Assembly: GCF_003597675.1 (NCBI RefSeq)
Contig: NZ_CP030829.1
Coordinates: forward strand, 248,001-312,000
Direction of reading: 5' to 3'
Source: Neorhizobium sp. NCHU2750
Lineage (GTDB): Bacteria > Pseudomonadota > Alphaproteobacteria > Rhizobiales > Rhizobiaceae
DNA length: 64,000 nt
Each line of letters opens with the position of its first letter. Position 1 is the stretch's first letter. Positions 36,201 through 44,264 of the stretch are shown in pieces. The position numbers and the translations under genes are program-made. The notes under the pieces were generated by a model, which saw only the letters and a list, made by a program, of their open reading frames with translations, ran no database searches and was not told the DNA's origin.

Positions 36201-38745
36201 GCTCGCCTATCTGCGGCTTCTCGGCACAGCCGCAGCCGGTATCGCGCTCGACGAGGTACAGCCGGCAAGCGACATCACCCCGTTGCTTGCATCCGGCGCC
36301 ATGAGCCATGGCGCGCTTGTTGCCAATGCCCACGAGGCGGTCGCCCACGGTACCAACATGGTCGGCGGCATGTCGAATTCGGGCGAAGGCGGCGAGCATA
36401 TCTCGCGCTACGGCACGATCCGCGCCTCGCGTATCAAGCAGTTCGCCTCAGGCCGCTTCGGCATCTGGGCGGGCTATCTCGCCGATCCGATGCTGGAGGA
36501 ACTGGAGATCAAGATCGGTCAGGGCGCTAAGCCCGGCGAAGGCGGCCAGCTTCCGGCAGCCAAGGTGACGGTCGAGATTGCCGCGGCCCGTGGTGGCACA
36601 CCCGGCGTCGAGCTCGTCTCGCCACCGCCGCATCACGACACCTATTCGATCGAGGATCTCGCGCAGCTGATCCACGATTGCAAGGCGGCGCGGGTGCGCG
36701 TCATCGTCAAGCTCGTCTCCTCCGAAGGCATCGGTACGATTGCCGTCGGCGTCGCCAAGGCGGGCGCCGATGTCATCAACGTCGCCGGCAATACCGGCGG
36801 CACGGGTGCGGCCGCGGTCACCAGCCTGAAATATACCGGCCGTGCCGCCGAAATCGGCATTGCCGAGGTGCATCAGGCACTCTGCGCCAACGGGCTACGC
36901 CAGAAGGTGACGCTGCGTTGTTCCGGCGCCCACCAAACGGCAAGCGACGTGGTCAAGTCGGCGCTGCTTGGCGGCGACAGTTTCGAATTCGGCACGACGG
37001 CGCTGATGATGCTGAAATGCGTGATGGCGAAGAACTGCAACATCAAGTGCCCGGCCGGTCTCACCACCAATGCGGAAGCCTTTGATGGCGACCCGCGGGC
37101 GCTGGCGCAATATCTGCTCAACATCGCCCATGAAACACGCGAAATCCTGGCGTCGCTGGGCCTTCGGTCTCTGCGCGAGGCCCGCGGGCGCAGCGATCTC
37201 CTCCACCTCCTCGACCACCCTTCCAGCGTCGGGCAGCTTGACCTCCGCGCGATGCTGCAGGTGGTCGAGGAGGTGAAGATCGCCGACCCGGTCTATATGG
37301 AAAAGGATTATGCGGTCGACGACGCCTTCATCGACATGGTGCGCTCGGCGCTCATCGATGGCCGCCATCCGGTGGTCGAGCTTGGCGGCAACCAGCACCT
37401 CAACAATCGCAACAAGAGCGTCGGCGGCCAGTTGTCGGTCGATATCGAGCGCATGCTGAACTATGAGCTGACGGAGGATCAGGCGCGCGGCCTCCCCGCC
37501 GTGCGGCAGGACGGTCGCGGCCGCCGGTTCCTCGATGCAGGCTCGGTGAAGATCGCTACATCCGGCTCGGCCGGGCAATCCTATGGCGCCTTCTGCAACG
37601 ATGGCCTTGCACTCACCCACACCGGCACCTGCAATGACGGCGTGGGAAAGAGCGCCAATGGCGGGACGATTTCGGTGCGCTCGCCGGGCGGCGGCTCTGC
37701 TGAGGCCGGCGGCAACGTGCTGATCGGCAACTTCGCGCTGTTCGGCGCTACCGGTGGACGGCTGTTCGTCGAAGGCCAGGCAGGTGACCGCTTTGCCGTG
37801 CGCAATTCCGGTTCGACTGCAGTCGTCGAGGGCGTCGGCGATTTCTGCTGCGAATACATGACCAATGGTGCGGTGCTTAACCTCGGAGCCTTCGGCAAGG
37901 GCGTCGGCAACGGCATGAGCGGCGGTTTCTTCTATCAGTATGATCCCTATGGGGACCTGCCGAAGAATGCGAGCCACGACTCAGTCATCATCGGCTCGAT
38001 CGCCGATCCGGCGGATCCCCATGCCGCCTTCCATGCGGATGCGATCCGCATGATGCTGGAATGGCATGTCGAGGCGACCGGGTCGGAAAAGGCCCGCTGG
38101 CTCATCGAGAACTTCGAGAGCGAAAGACAGAACTTCGTCTATGGCCTGCCGCGGGCGCTGCTGCTCTATCAGGATACCGACGCCATTCTCAAGGCGAAGA
38201 GCCGAAAGGACCTGATCGAGGAGCTGTCGACGGCACTTGCCGCCCATCAGGTGCGCAAGTTCAAGCTCGCCTATCGCGACCGCAAGCCGATCCTCAATGG
38301 CAAGGCGCCCGGTCACGGCGAGACCGACAGCGAAGAGATGTTCACGCTTCTCAACAACTACACGGTTCTTTCCATGGCCCAGTCGCTGGCCATGGCACGC
38401 GTGCCGAACGCGCTCGGCCCCTCGGAGCCGGCTGTCGAGAAGGCGGTGCGCAATCTGATCCTGACGGAAGACTTCGCTCTGATGCAGAAGATCTCCCGTT
38501 ACGCCCGCGAGGCGGTGGCCGATTACGACGACCAGGGCCTTGCCGTGCTGGTTTCCGAAAAGCGGCTTTCCGACTATCGCCGGGCCCTGGCGGGACGCAA
38601 CACGTTGTCGATCGATTGCCCCGGCACCTATGGCTGGATCATCCAGCAGACGGAAAGCAACCGCGACCGGATCGGCCGTATCCCGAGTTTCGAGGAACTC
38701 TTCGCCGCCAAGGCTATCGGCAACCTTGCTCCTGCCCGACCGTAA
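33250..38745 (+). CDS. GltB-like glutamate synthase large subunit with C-terminal extension
   Basis: This 1831-residue protein follows the glutamate synthase alpha-subunit layout: class-II glutaminase domain with the nucleophile in SCGVGF (Cys20, after a short propeptide), central domain, FMN/synthase barrel (VELVSPPPHHDTYSIEDLAQLI and GTGAAAVTSLK, about 1100-1230) and GXGXG beta-helix (about 1417-1570). GltB usually has about 1500 residues; here about 260 more follow the beta-helix. The cluster cysteines are C1257, C1263 and C1267 (CX5CX3C) where GltB normally has CX5CX4C, and the usual HDGGTG reads NTGGTG. No gltD follows; a CysJ-like diflavin reductase does. ATG 33250 has a GGGGAG site. 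Function may not be ordinary GOGAT. Confidence 0.8.
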   Translation: MGATNEGFGLYDPADEKSSCGVGFITRKSGIQTHDVLLKGHEALCAVPHRGGMSAEGVGDGAGISADLSLGFFRKLTGRPDLQARRFGVGNFFLPADPAFHVEAERLIETALAEQGLGLLLKRDVPVDNDAIRPAAVRFQLPIRQWVFSCHSETASLEEFDFRIHKALLAIEGEAYTRAELGGLYPISLSARTQVLKGRLNSDEVIPYFRDLVDPDHAIHTMYFHTRFSTNTDPHPSMAQPFRQMAHNGELNTDRKNRLSEAAIAAAKNASIIRPKGQSDSCRLDQTLQSRVVEDGLDLVTAVVSMMPPAWENDDTLSADVVAMLEYFSLYEEKNDGPAALIFGNGDVIGARLDRLGLRPLRTVETQDYLCVMSEAGQIAFPPETVLRRGRIEAGGMLVYDHTEKRAYGTIEALEMLAARRPYRDLLVGARVRLVDLPEIPAEAQGSPLRYNGDLERHQRYVAYSLNQESFKFLMDPMLATGAEKISAMGYGNAINALSDQEGGVAKYFSQRFAQVTNPPLDSIREADGMTLRIALGAKPNIGAKAARQIVVPSPILTHLDMLRLREQAETPVRRFEMLYTPVLDDAGINSQALEEGIDRLCNSIAAFAREEGGIAIVTDRHVARDRAALPMILVVSAINQKLIEEGMRLRVSLVVESGQICSSHHVAAALGFGAAAVYPLGVQFRAEEKFGAEADKAFKRFAKAAEKSLMKTMGKVGLCTAESYVGGEFFEPNFLDTSDPVLKRYFPNVKTPVGGVNFKVIAQAVADWHAKALTVAAEDDIPLLGLFKERAEGAGHSFGTTAVRGFVDMTEEKLAFSEPDGEEDPFLRLLTLNRLDDAFGINDAAYTNTSYDRLSPQAIDRFAITPGYRAFVRMMTEERARRPAALRDVLAFPADVTYATSPEDFRKEMKRFSRKGNNSFLVRGLTCQAIDDDTFRLGLTGPLGGDLARLAALGQSLVTRFGTDILGHWLEGGALAIHAEGQALAYLRLLGTAAAGIALDEVQPASDITPLLASGAMSHGALVANAHEAVAHGTNMVGGMSNSGEGGEHISRYGTIRASRIKQFASGRFGIWAGYLADPMLEELEIKIGQGAKPGEGGQLPAAKVTVEIAAARGGTPGVELVSPPPHHDTYSIEDLAQLIHDCKAARVRVIVKLVSSEGIGTIAVGVAKAGADVINVAGNTGGTGAAAVTSLKYTGRAAEIGIAEVHQALCANGLRQKVTLRCSGAHQTASDVVKSALLGGDSFEFGTTALMMLKCVMAKNCNIKCPAGLTTNAEAFDGDPRALAQYLLNIAHETREILASLGLRSLREARGRSDLLHLLDHPSSVGQLDLRAMLQVVEEVKIADPVYMEKDYAVDDAFIDMVRSALIDGRHPVVELGGNQHLNNRNKSVGGQLSVDIERMLNYELTEDQARGLPAVRQDGRGRRFLDAGSVKIATSGSAGQSYGAFCNDGLALTHTGTCNDGVGKSANGGTISVRSPGGGSAEAGGNVLIGNFALFGATGGRLFVEGQAGDRFAVRNSGSTAVVEGVGDFCCEYMTNGAVLNLGAFGKGVGNGMSGGFFYQYDPYGDLPKNASHDSVIIGSIADPADPHAAFHADAIRMMLEWHVEATGSEKARWLIENFESERQNFVYGLPRALLLYQDTDAILKAKSRKDLIEELSTALAAHQVRKFKLAYRDRKPILNGKAPGHGETDSEEMFTLLNNYTVLSMAQSLAMARVPNALGPSEPAVEKAVRNLILTEDFALMQKISRYAREAVADYDDQGLAVLVSEKRLSDYRRALAGRNTLSIDCPGTYGWIIQQTESNRDRIGRIPSFEELFAAKAIGNLAPARP

Positions 38746-38761
38746 GAATGAGAACCGGACG

Positions 38762-40504
38762 ATGATGATCCCGCATATTCCCGAGGACGCCCCGTTCAAC
38801 AGCGACCAGCGCGCATGGCTAGCCGGCTTCATGGCCGGTCTGAACTCGCGCCTTGTCGCCGGGGAAAGCACGGCTAGCGCATCGGCAACCGGCGCTGCTC
38901 AACCGATCCACATCCTCTACGGCACCCAGACCGGCAATGCCGAACAGGTGGCGATGGACGCGGCCACCGCGGCACGCGCGCTCGGCATGGCGCCGGAGGT
39001 CAAGGGCCTCGACGACATCGACATGACCGCGCTCGGCGCCATGCGCCATGTCGTCGTGGTAACCTCCACCTATGGCGAGGGCGAGATGCCGGACAATGCC
39101 CAGCTGTTCTGGGAGGCATTGTCGGCGGACACGGCTCCGCGTCTCGAGGGCCTGAAATTTGCCGTGCTGGCGCTGGGCGACACCGGCTATGACGGGTTCT
39201 GCCAGGCCGGAAAGCTGATCGACACCCGGTTGGAACAACTCGGCGCAACCCGCATCGCCACCCGGCGCGACTGCGATATCGATTTCGAGGATGCCGCCGC
39301 CGAATGGCTTGGCGAGACCCTGCCGCTTGCATCTGAGGTGCCTGAAGCCGGGACACCGGTCGCCGTCGTTGCGGCCCCGATACGCGAGGTGACCGGCTGG
39401 GGCCGCAAGAATCCTTACGCCGCGACACTTGCCGTCAATCGCCGCCTGTCGGGGTCGTCCTCGACCAAGGAAATCCGCCACTACGAATTCGATCTCGCCG
39501 ATAGCGGGCTTACCTACGAAGCCGGGGATGCGCTGGGCGTGATGCCCGTCAACGACCCGGCACTGGTCGATCTCCTCGTTGCAAGGCTCGGGGCAACCGC
39601 AGACACCGAAGTCCAAGGGGCGCCGCTCGGCCAGCTGCTTTCGGCGCATTACGAGATCTCGACGCCATCACGCGACCTGATTGCCGAAGTCGAGCGCCGG
39701 GCCGGCCACGAGGAACTGACCCGCGTGATGCGCAATGGCGACAAGGAGGCGCTGGAGGCCTTCCTGTGGAGCAAAGACAGCCTCGACCTCATCTCGCTGA
39801 TCCCGCAGGGCGTTCTCAACGCAGCAGAGTTCGTCGGCCTGTTGAAGCCGCTGCAGCACCGCGCCTATTCGATTTCTTCGAGCCCGAAGGAGGCCGAAAG
39901 CCGGGTGCATCTCACCGTCGCAAGCGTCCGCTACCACGCAGCAGGTCGCCATCGTGGCGGGGTCTGCTCCACCCATATGGCCGACCGCGTGGCCGAGGGC
40001 GCGACAGCCGGGATATTCGTGTCGCAGAACAAATCCTTCCGCGTTCCCGGCAATGACGATGCACCGATGATCATGGTCGGCCCCGGCACGGGCATCGCGC
40101 CCTTCCGCGCATTCCTGCAGGAACGCCGCGGGCGTGGCGCCAAGGGCCGCAACTGGCTGTTCTTCGGCGACCAGCGCCGCGAAAGCGACTTCATCTACGA
40201 AGACGAGCTCTCCACCATGAGCCGTGACGGTCTGCTGACGCGCCTCGACCTCGCCTTCTCGCGTGACCAGGATGCCAAGATCTATGTACAGACCCGCATG
40301 AAGGAAAACGGCAAGGCATTGTTCTCCTGGCTGGAGGATGGTGCATCCTTCTATGTCTGCGGTGATGCGACGCGCATGGCGCGCGATGTCGATACGGCGC
40401 TTGGCGAGATCATCGCCGAACATGGCGGGATGACGCCCGAGAAGGCAGCGGATTATCTGGCAAACCTCAAGCGGGACAAGCGCTACCTTCGCGATGTCTA
40501 CTGA
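38762..40504 (+). CDS. CysJ-like diflavin reductase (sulfite reductase flavoprotein-like)
   Basis: This 580-residue protein has the CysJ N-terminal segment FNSDQRAWLAGFMAGL (about residues 12-27), a flavodoxin/FMN domain (ILYGTQTGNAEQVA, TSTYGEGEMPDNA), FAD-binding blocks (RAYSISSSP, GVCSTHMAD), an NADPH domain (PGTGIAPFRAFLQER) and the C-terminal signature KRYLRDVY. It should move electrons from NADPH through FAD and FMN to a partner. No cysI is nearby; the partner in context is the GltB-like protein 16 bases upstream. Two ATGs in a row (38762, 38765) begin the protein; the frame extending upstream overlaps the GltB-like gene. Confidence 0.88.
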   Translation: MMIPHIPEDAPFNSDQRAWLAGFMAGLNSRLVAGESTASASATGAAQPIHILYGTQTGNAEQVAMDAATAARALGMAPEVKGLDDIDMTALGAMRHVVVVTSTYGEGEMPDNAQLFWEALSADTAPRLEGLKFAVLALGDTGYDGFCQAGKLIDTRLEQLGATRIATRRDCDIDFEDAAAEWLGETLPLASEVPEAGTPVAVVAAPIREVTGWGRKNPYAATLAVNRRLSGSSSTKEIRHYEFDLADSGLTYEAGDALGVMPVNDPALVDLLVARLGATADTEVQGAPLGQLLSAHYEISTPSRDLIAEVERRAGHEELTRVMRNGDKEALEAFLWSKDSLDLISLIPQGVLNAAEFVGLLKPLQHRAYSISSSPKEAESRVHLTVASVRYHAAGRHRGGVCSTHMADRVAEGATAGIFVSQNKSFRVPGNDDAPMIMVGPGTGIAPFRAFLQERRGRGAKGRNWLFFGDQRRESDFIYEDELSTMSRDGLLTRLDLAFSRDQDAKIYVQTRMKENGKALFSWLEDGASFYVCGDATRMARDVDTALGEIIAEHGGMTPEKAADYLANLKRDKRYLRDVY

Positions 40505-40518
40505 CGGATATTGATTCT

Positions 40519-40550
40519 CGGGCGGCAAGTCGTGCGGCCGCCCGTTTCTT
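40519..40550 (+). terminator. Rho-independent terminator after the diflavin reductase gene
   Basis: CGGGCGGC (40519-40526) pairs with GCCGCCCG (40537-40544) and is followed by TTTCTT, 14 bases after the stop codon. Confidence 0.85.
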
Positions 40551-40574
40551 CATCAGCGTTGGCGCGCGACAATG

Positions 40575-41183
40575 CTATGCAGCGGAATGTCTTTTCCTGC
40601 CGGATCGCGACCGCCACGCCGCGAATGGCACACCGACGAAGGCCAGAACGACGCCGGCGCTTGCCAGGCTTGGTCCATGCGACAGGGCACCCATCCAGTC
40701 CGGCATGATAAACTCAGCAGAATTGTATCCTTCATCGGAATATTGACAGCCGACGAGTTCGGCACCGCTGAGGATCGCCTCGTTCTCGAACTGGGAATTC
40801 AGCTCATTTGCGGCCGGCCCGATATCCGGCATTGCTCTCATGTGGAGAAGCAGCGCCTTGGCGGCAGCCAGATCGGCATGCGCGCATTCGTTGAACGGGC
40901 TGGTTTCGTCTCCGACCGTTCCAGGAACAGCGGTCCAGAGGCACAGCGCATGCTGGATTTCCGTGTAGTTGAGGAGCACGCGAAAGCGCGGATCGGTGAC
41001 TACAGCCCGATGTGCCAGGGCGACGATTGCGGAGCGATAATGCGTCAGGATCGCCATTTCGCCATGCGTGACGGCAGGTATCGGCAATCCCGTCTGATTG
41101 GAGGGCAGCCGGCCGCTATGAGCGAGAGCCTCACCGGCAAAGAAGACCGGCAGGATGAGACTGAAAAGAGCAAGCCGTCTCAT
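40575..41183 (-). CDS. Exported or membrane-anchored protein downstream of cbtBA
   Basis: This protein of about 202 residues has a signal peptide (RRLALFSLILPVFFAGEALA), a periplasmic part with several His and Cys (NYTEIQHALCLW, NECAHADL, LVGCQYSDE) and one C-terminal membrane span followed by a basic tail (WRSRSGRKRH). I do not recognise the family. Placement behind cbtA suggests a periplasmic role linked to cobalt uptake. The start is uncertain: ATG 41183 is used, while GTG 41231 has an AGGAGG site but lies inside a strong hairpin (41228-41256) that may be a cbtA terminator. Confidence 0.65.
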   Translation of the reverse strand: MRRLALFSLILPVFFAGEALAHSGRLPSNQTGLPIPAVTHGEMAILTHYRSAIVALAHRAVVTDPRFRVLLNYTEIQHALCLWTAVPGTVGDETSPFNECAHADLAAAKALLLHMRAMPDIGPAANELNSQFENEAILSGAELVGCQYSDEGYNSAEFIMPDWMGALSHGPSLASAGVVLAFVGVPFAAWRSRSGRKRHSAA

Positions 41184-41227
41184 GCTATGAAGTCCTGTCA
41201 AACGATCGAGACGTATAAATTTTGAAG

Positions 41228-41256
41228 CCACTCCCATCCTCCTGGGATCGGAGTGG
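41228..41256 (-). terminator. Hairpin after cbtA
   Basis: CCACTCC (41228-41234) pairs with GGAGTGG (41250-41256), extended by ATCC/GGAT inside a single mismatch. On the minus strand the tail reads CTTCAAAATTTAT. It may end the cbtBA message or partly attenuate the downstream gene. Confidence 0.5.
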
Positions 41257-41294
41257 TATTCACATTAGTCGGCGCTAACTTGACGAGCCCAGTT

Positions 41295-42035
41295 CTACCG
41301 TGCTGCGATGGCATTCCGGTAGTGACCGGAGTTCTTCATCAGGGCCTCGGCCATCACGCCGAAGATCAGGGCCGTGCCTGCCCAGACGATCGCCTGGATA
41401 CCGACGCTCGCGATGCGGAAGTTGTACAAGGTCACGGCCGAGAAGTTTTCCGGTACTTCGTTGATCGCAGGCAGCAGGAATTGCACCGCGGCGATAAAGG
41501 CGATGTAGCACAGGCCGGCCACGATCGAAGCGTTCCAGCCTCCCATCCGGGCCACCAGCGCAGAGCGGATCAGATACGCCACCACCATTGCCGCAATCGA
41601 CACGACCATCATGATGAAGAACAGCCCCGTCCTGATACCGATCGTATCGGGATTTCCGACAGCTGGCGGATTTGGCGGGTATTTGAGATCGGGCACGACG
41701 ATGATCGCCAGGAAGGCAAGCACACCGAGGATCGCGGAAAGCCCACGCGGGCTGATGCGGCCGGTTCTGCCATAGAGCCCGGCGAAGACCAGCGCAAAGA
41801 TGCCGCCGATGGCGACACTATAGCAGACCACGCCCGTCAAAAGGCCGATACCGGCCTGGGTCTTGCGCGAAACGAGTTCCGGCTCCGCCGGCTCATTGGC
41901 CGCGGCGGCTTCCTGCTCTTCGAAGGCGATCGCACGATCGACCAGAGGCTCACCAAAAGTGCGAGCGAAACCGAAGGCAAGCAGTCCCGCGATGAGACCG
42001 GCAATCATGCCTCTCAACAACAAGTTTCCAATCAT
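41295..42035 (-). CDS. cbtA: CbtA-type cobalt transporter, membrane subunit
   Basis: This 246-residue protein of the predicted cobalt transporter CbtA family has an N-terminal span with Gly/Arg spacing (LLLRGMIAGLIAGLLAFGFARTFGEPLVDRAIAFEEQ), a cytoplasmic segment and further hydrophobic segments (about five in total). CbtA and CbtB form a small cobalt uptake system known from comparative genomics of B12 regulons. It lies 11 bases after cbtB and under the cobalamin riboswitch upstream of cbtB. Confidence 0.9.
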   Translation of the reverse strand: MIGNLLLRGMIAGLIAGLLAFGFARTFGEPLVDRAIAFEEQEAAAANEPAEPELVSRKTQAGIGLLTGVVCYSVAIGGIFALVFAGLYGRTGRISPRGLSAILGVLAFLAIIVVPDLKYPPNPPAVGNPDTIGIRTGLFFIMMVVSIAAMVVAYLIRSALVARMGGWNASIVAGLCYIAFIAAVQFLLPAINEVPENFSAVTLYNFRIASVGIQAIVWAGTALIFGVMAEALMKNSGHYRNAIAAR

Positions 42036-42046
42036 GTCAGAGCCCC

Positions 42047-42256
42047 TTAGTGGCAGGGAAAGCCGAGGAGATGACGGCCGTCATGCACGAATTCGTGCAC
42101 TTCCATGCCGGAGATCAGCGAGGTCGCGCCTTCTTCGGCACCGACGAAATAGATCGCCATCAGCATGAGCAGGCCGCCGAACACGGCCCATGGAAGCAAT
42201 TGTCCGACGGGAATCGGGGTGACTGTGATTTCGGGAGCGTAAGTGGCGTTGGCCAT
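42047..42256 (-). CDS. cbtB: CbtB-type cobalt transporter, small subunit
   Basis: This 69-residue protein has a single hydrophobic span in the middle (LLPWAVFGGLLMLMAIYFVGAE) and the C-terminal His-rich tail HEFVHDGRHLLGFPCH, a likely cobalt-binding site and the hallmark of CbtB. It is first in the riboswitch-controlled operon. ATG 42256 is preceded by GGAAGAACGCC. Confidence 0.93.
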   Translation of the reverse strand: MANATYAPEITVTPIPVGQLLPWAVFGGLLMLMAIYFVGAEEGATSLISGMEVHEFVHDGRHLLGFPCH

Positions 42257-42295
42257 GGCGTTCTTCCGTGAATTGCGCGTTCAAAGGGATCGTCC

Positions 42296-42400
42296 TATTG
42301 CAACAGGGTCTGGCTCTCGACGGATCGATTACAGTGGCGCGACCGCGACAGGATTTCACTGTCTTCCCGAATGCAATAAGACAAACGTGTATCAGTGCGC
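42296..42400 (-). promoter_or_regulatory. Cobalamin (B12) riboswitch upstream of cbtBA
   Basis: Read on the minus strand, the cbtB leader contains the aptamer landmarks GGGAAGACAGTG, a GCGCCACTGTAA core and the B12-box-like GCCAGACCCTG (near 42303-42320), in the correct order and spacing. Cobalt transport genes under B12 riboswitches are well established. No clear terminator is seen between aptamer and ATG, so control may be at translation. Confidence 0.85.
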
Positions 42401-42463
42401 GTTCCCGTAAGTCAAACGCATTTAGGGGCCGCGCGCCAGCCGACAGTAGGAAAGGCTCCGAGC

Positions 42464-43030
42464 ATGTCACGATCGACCCGCCTGTTCTTGATCTGTCATG
42501 GCCCGACGACCGCCGCTCGCAACGCGACGTTTCCGCATGATGAGCCGCTCGTCGATGGCGACATCGATACGATTCATGCGTTCATACCCCCCGATCTGTT
42601 GCGTGAAGCCTACCTGGTCTGCTCGCCGGCGCGATCCACAGTCCAGATCGCCGAAGCGATCTCCTCGTCATACGAAGTCGACCATCGGTTGGCCGATCTC
42701 GATCATGGCCTCTGGTCGGGGCGATCTCTGGAAGACGTTGCGCGCAGTGAGCCGGAGGCGTTGAAAGAATGGATGACCGAGCCTGATTTCTCGCCTCCCG
42801 AAGGAGAGAGTATCGTCCACCTGATCCAGCGCTCACAGGCGTGGCTGGACGGAAATCTGCAGCGAGGCGGAAAGATCGTCGCCATCACGCATCGCGCCGT
42901 CTGCCGGGCAATGATCGTCAGTGCGTTGGGTGCACCGGCAGACGCATTCTGGAAGATCGATATCGGCTTTCCGGGCAAGACAACACTGACAAGTGATGGG
43001 CGACGCTGGTCGCTTAGTGGCATCGAGTGA
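42464..43030 (+). CDS. Histidine-phosphatase-fold protein next to cbtAB, catalytic Arg replaced
   Basis: This 188-residue protein has the phosphoglycerate-mutase fold, but the N-terminal RHG motif reads CHG (LFLICHGPT), so the first catalytic Arg is missing while the His stays. The second conserved blocks are present: SPARSTVQIAEAI with its Arg, and VAITHRAVCRAM with its His. True alpha-ribazole phosphatase CobC keeps RHG. Divergent from the cbtBA operon, it may take part in cobalamin metabolism, but normal phosphatase activity is doubtful. ATG 42464 is chosen over an earlier in-frame ATG 42395 that lies in the leader region. Confidence 0.75.
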   Translation: MSRSTRLFLICHGPTTAARNATFPHDEPLVDGDIDTIHAFIPPDLLREAYLVCSPARSTVQIAEAISSSYEVDHRLADLDHGLWSGRSLEDVARSEPEALKEWMTEPDFSPPEGESIVHLIQRSQAWLDGNLQRGGKIVAITHRAVCRAMIVSALGAPADAFWKIDIGFPGKTTLTSDGRRWSLSGIE

Positions 43031-43259
43031 GATAATATCGCGACGGTAAGCCCGGTTCGGCATGGCAACGGCAGGATCAGGTTATCTGGATGGCGAGGAT
43101 GGCTGGCATGAACCCTCTACTGACGAGAGTTTCACATAGCCTTTCCTCGTTAAGCTTTTGGTAACCATGATGATGCCTATCTGCCCTGTCCGCCAGATAT
43201 TCGGCAGCACCGGACGATTGCCATGGCGCCGACCATTGACCACTTCAGGAGCAATTCCG

Positions 43260-44264
43260 TTGCCTTCCTCTTTCAGGCTTGATTTCACGATCAAAATTCT
43301 TGCAGCCGCGCTGCTCACGGCTGTGTCTGCGCAGGCAGCAAGCGCACAGCATCTGCCGCCTGCCCCCGAGTGGCTCAAAGGACATATCGGAGAAGGCGAT
43401 GGACAGATTGCACCCACGGTCTTCGAGCGGGCCCGGGCGCTCTATTTCAGCAAGGTCGCCGAGGGCAAGGTGAAAAATCCCTGCTACTTCGCCATGGACG
43501 CGACACGCCCGAACGACCTGACCGATGGCAAGGCAGGCGGGCGATTCTACACGATCTGCGAAGCCAGTCAGACGTTCAGCGTGATTTCTTCAGGCCATGG
43601 CAGCGGCCGCAAACTGCCCGGCGTGGTGGATTTCTCCAATGACCGTGCATGCGCAAGGAATTTCGGCAACGCTCTGGACTCCAATCTGACCGCTGGAGGT
43701 GCCTATCTCACCAGCGAGATCAAGACGTCGTTCAAGGGCTATTACCGGACCGGTTCGGGCGGACAGGCCCTGTTGACGCGATCCTTCGTGCAATTCGACG
43801 GCGTCGGCGAGACGGCGAATGCACGGCAGCGCGCCATAGGCGGACATGCCGCAGCACTGGTTTCCGGTATCTGCATGCAGAAGAAACCGGAGAGCCCCTA
43901 TGCAAACCGCGATGGATACGTTCCGCTCGGCAAACTGGTGAACTATGCCGGTGGTCGCAGCGACGGCTGCACGAGCTGGTCACCAGCAGAGGCCCCGATG
44001 GTCCTGTCCACAGTGAAGGACAATCCGACCACGGTCTATATCTACCCCGAGTCGCGAGATATCGCAGCCATGTCCAAGGCACTCGCATCGGGCCGGCCGG
44101 GCAGTCATGCCGGTGTCTACTGGAACTCGGATTGCCTCAAGGAAATCGGCACGCCGCGATTCTGGAACAAGGAAACCCTCGAACCGCTCATCGCCCAATA
44201 CAAGAAGGACCACCCGGCTCCGCCGCCGAAGCCGGTTCCAATCTGCGATCCCCAGATGAATTGA
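43260..44264 (+). CDS. Secreted murein L,D-transpeptidase-like protein (YkuD_2 type)
   Basis: This protein of about 334 residues has a signal peptide (IKILAAALLTAVSAQAASA) and a C-terminal catalytic-looking region: VISSGHGSG, a RAIGGHAA block with His, and GRSDGCTSWSP with the candidate nucleophile Cys. That set resembles the L,D-transpeptidase catalytic family that crosslinks or trims peptidoglycan. It ends in a Pro/Lys-rich tail. TTG 43260 has an AGGAG site and yields a standard signal peptide; an ATG-rich frame from 43158 would add 34 residues that do not look like a leader. It is followed by a terminator hairpin. Confidence 0.7.
   Translation: MPSSFRLDFTIKILAAALLTAVSAQAASAQHLPPAPEWLKGHIGEGDGQIAPTVFERARALYFSKVAEGKVKNPCYFAMDATRPNDLTDGKAGGRFYTICEASQTFSVISSGHGSGRKLPGVVDFSNDRACARNFGNALDSNLTAGGAYLTSEIKTSFKGYYRTGSGGQALLTRSFVQFDGVGETANARQRAIGGHAAALVSGICMQKKPESPYANRDGYVPLGKLVNYAGGRSDGCTSWSPAEAPMVLSTVKDNPTTVYIYPESRDIAAMSKALASGRPGSHAGVYWNSDCLKEIGTPRFWNKETLEPLIAQYKKDHPAPPPKPVPICDPQMN

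Noticed and set aside
33451..37977. Several long minus-strand frames opposite the GltB-like gene (33451-34455, 35239-36399, 36895-37977)
   Set aside because: All are antisense shadows of one well-supported gene; they are His/Arg-rich and lack motifs or ribosome sites.
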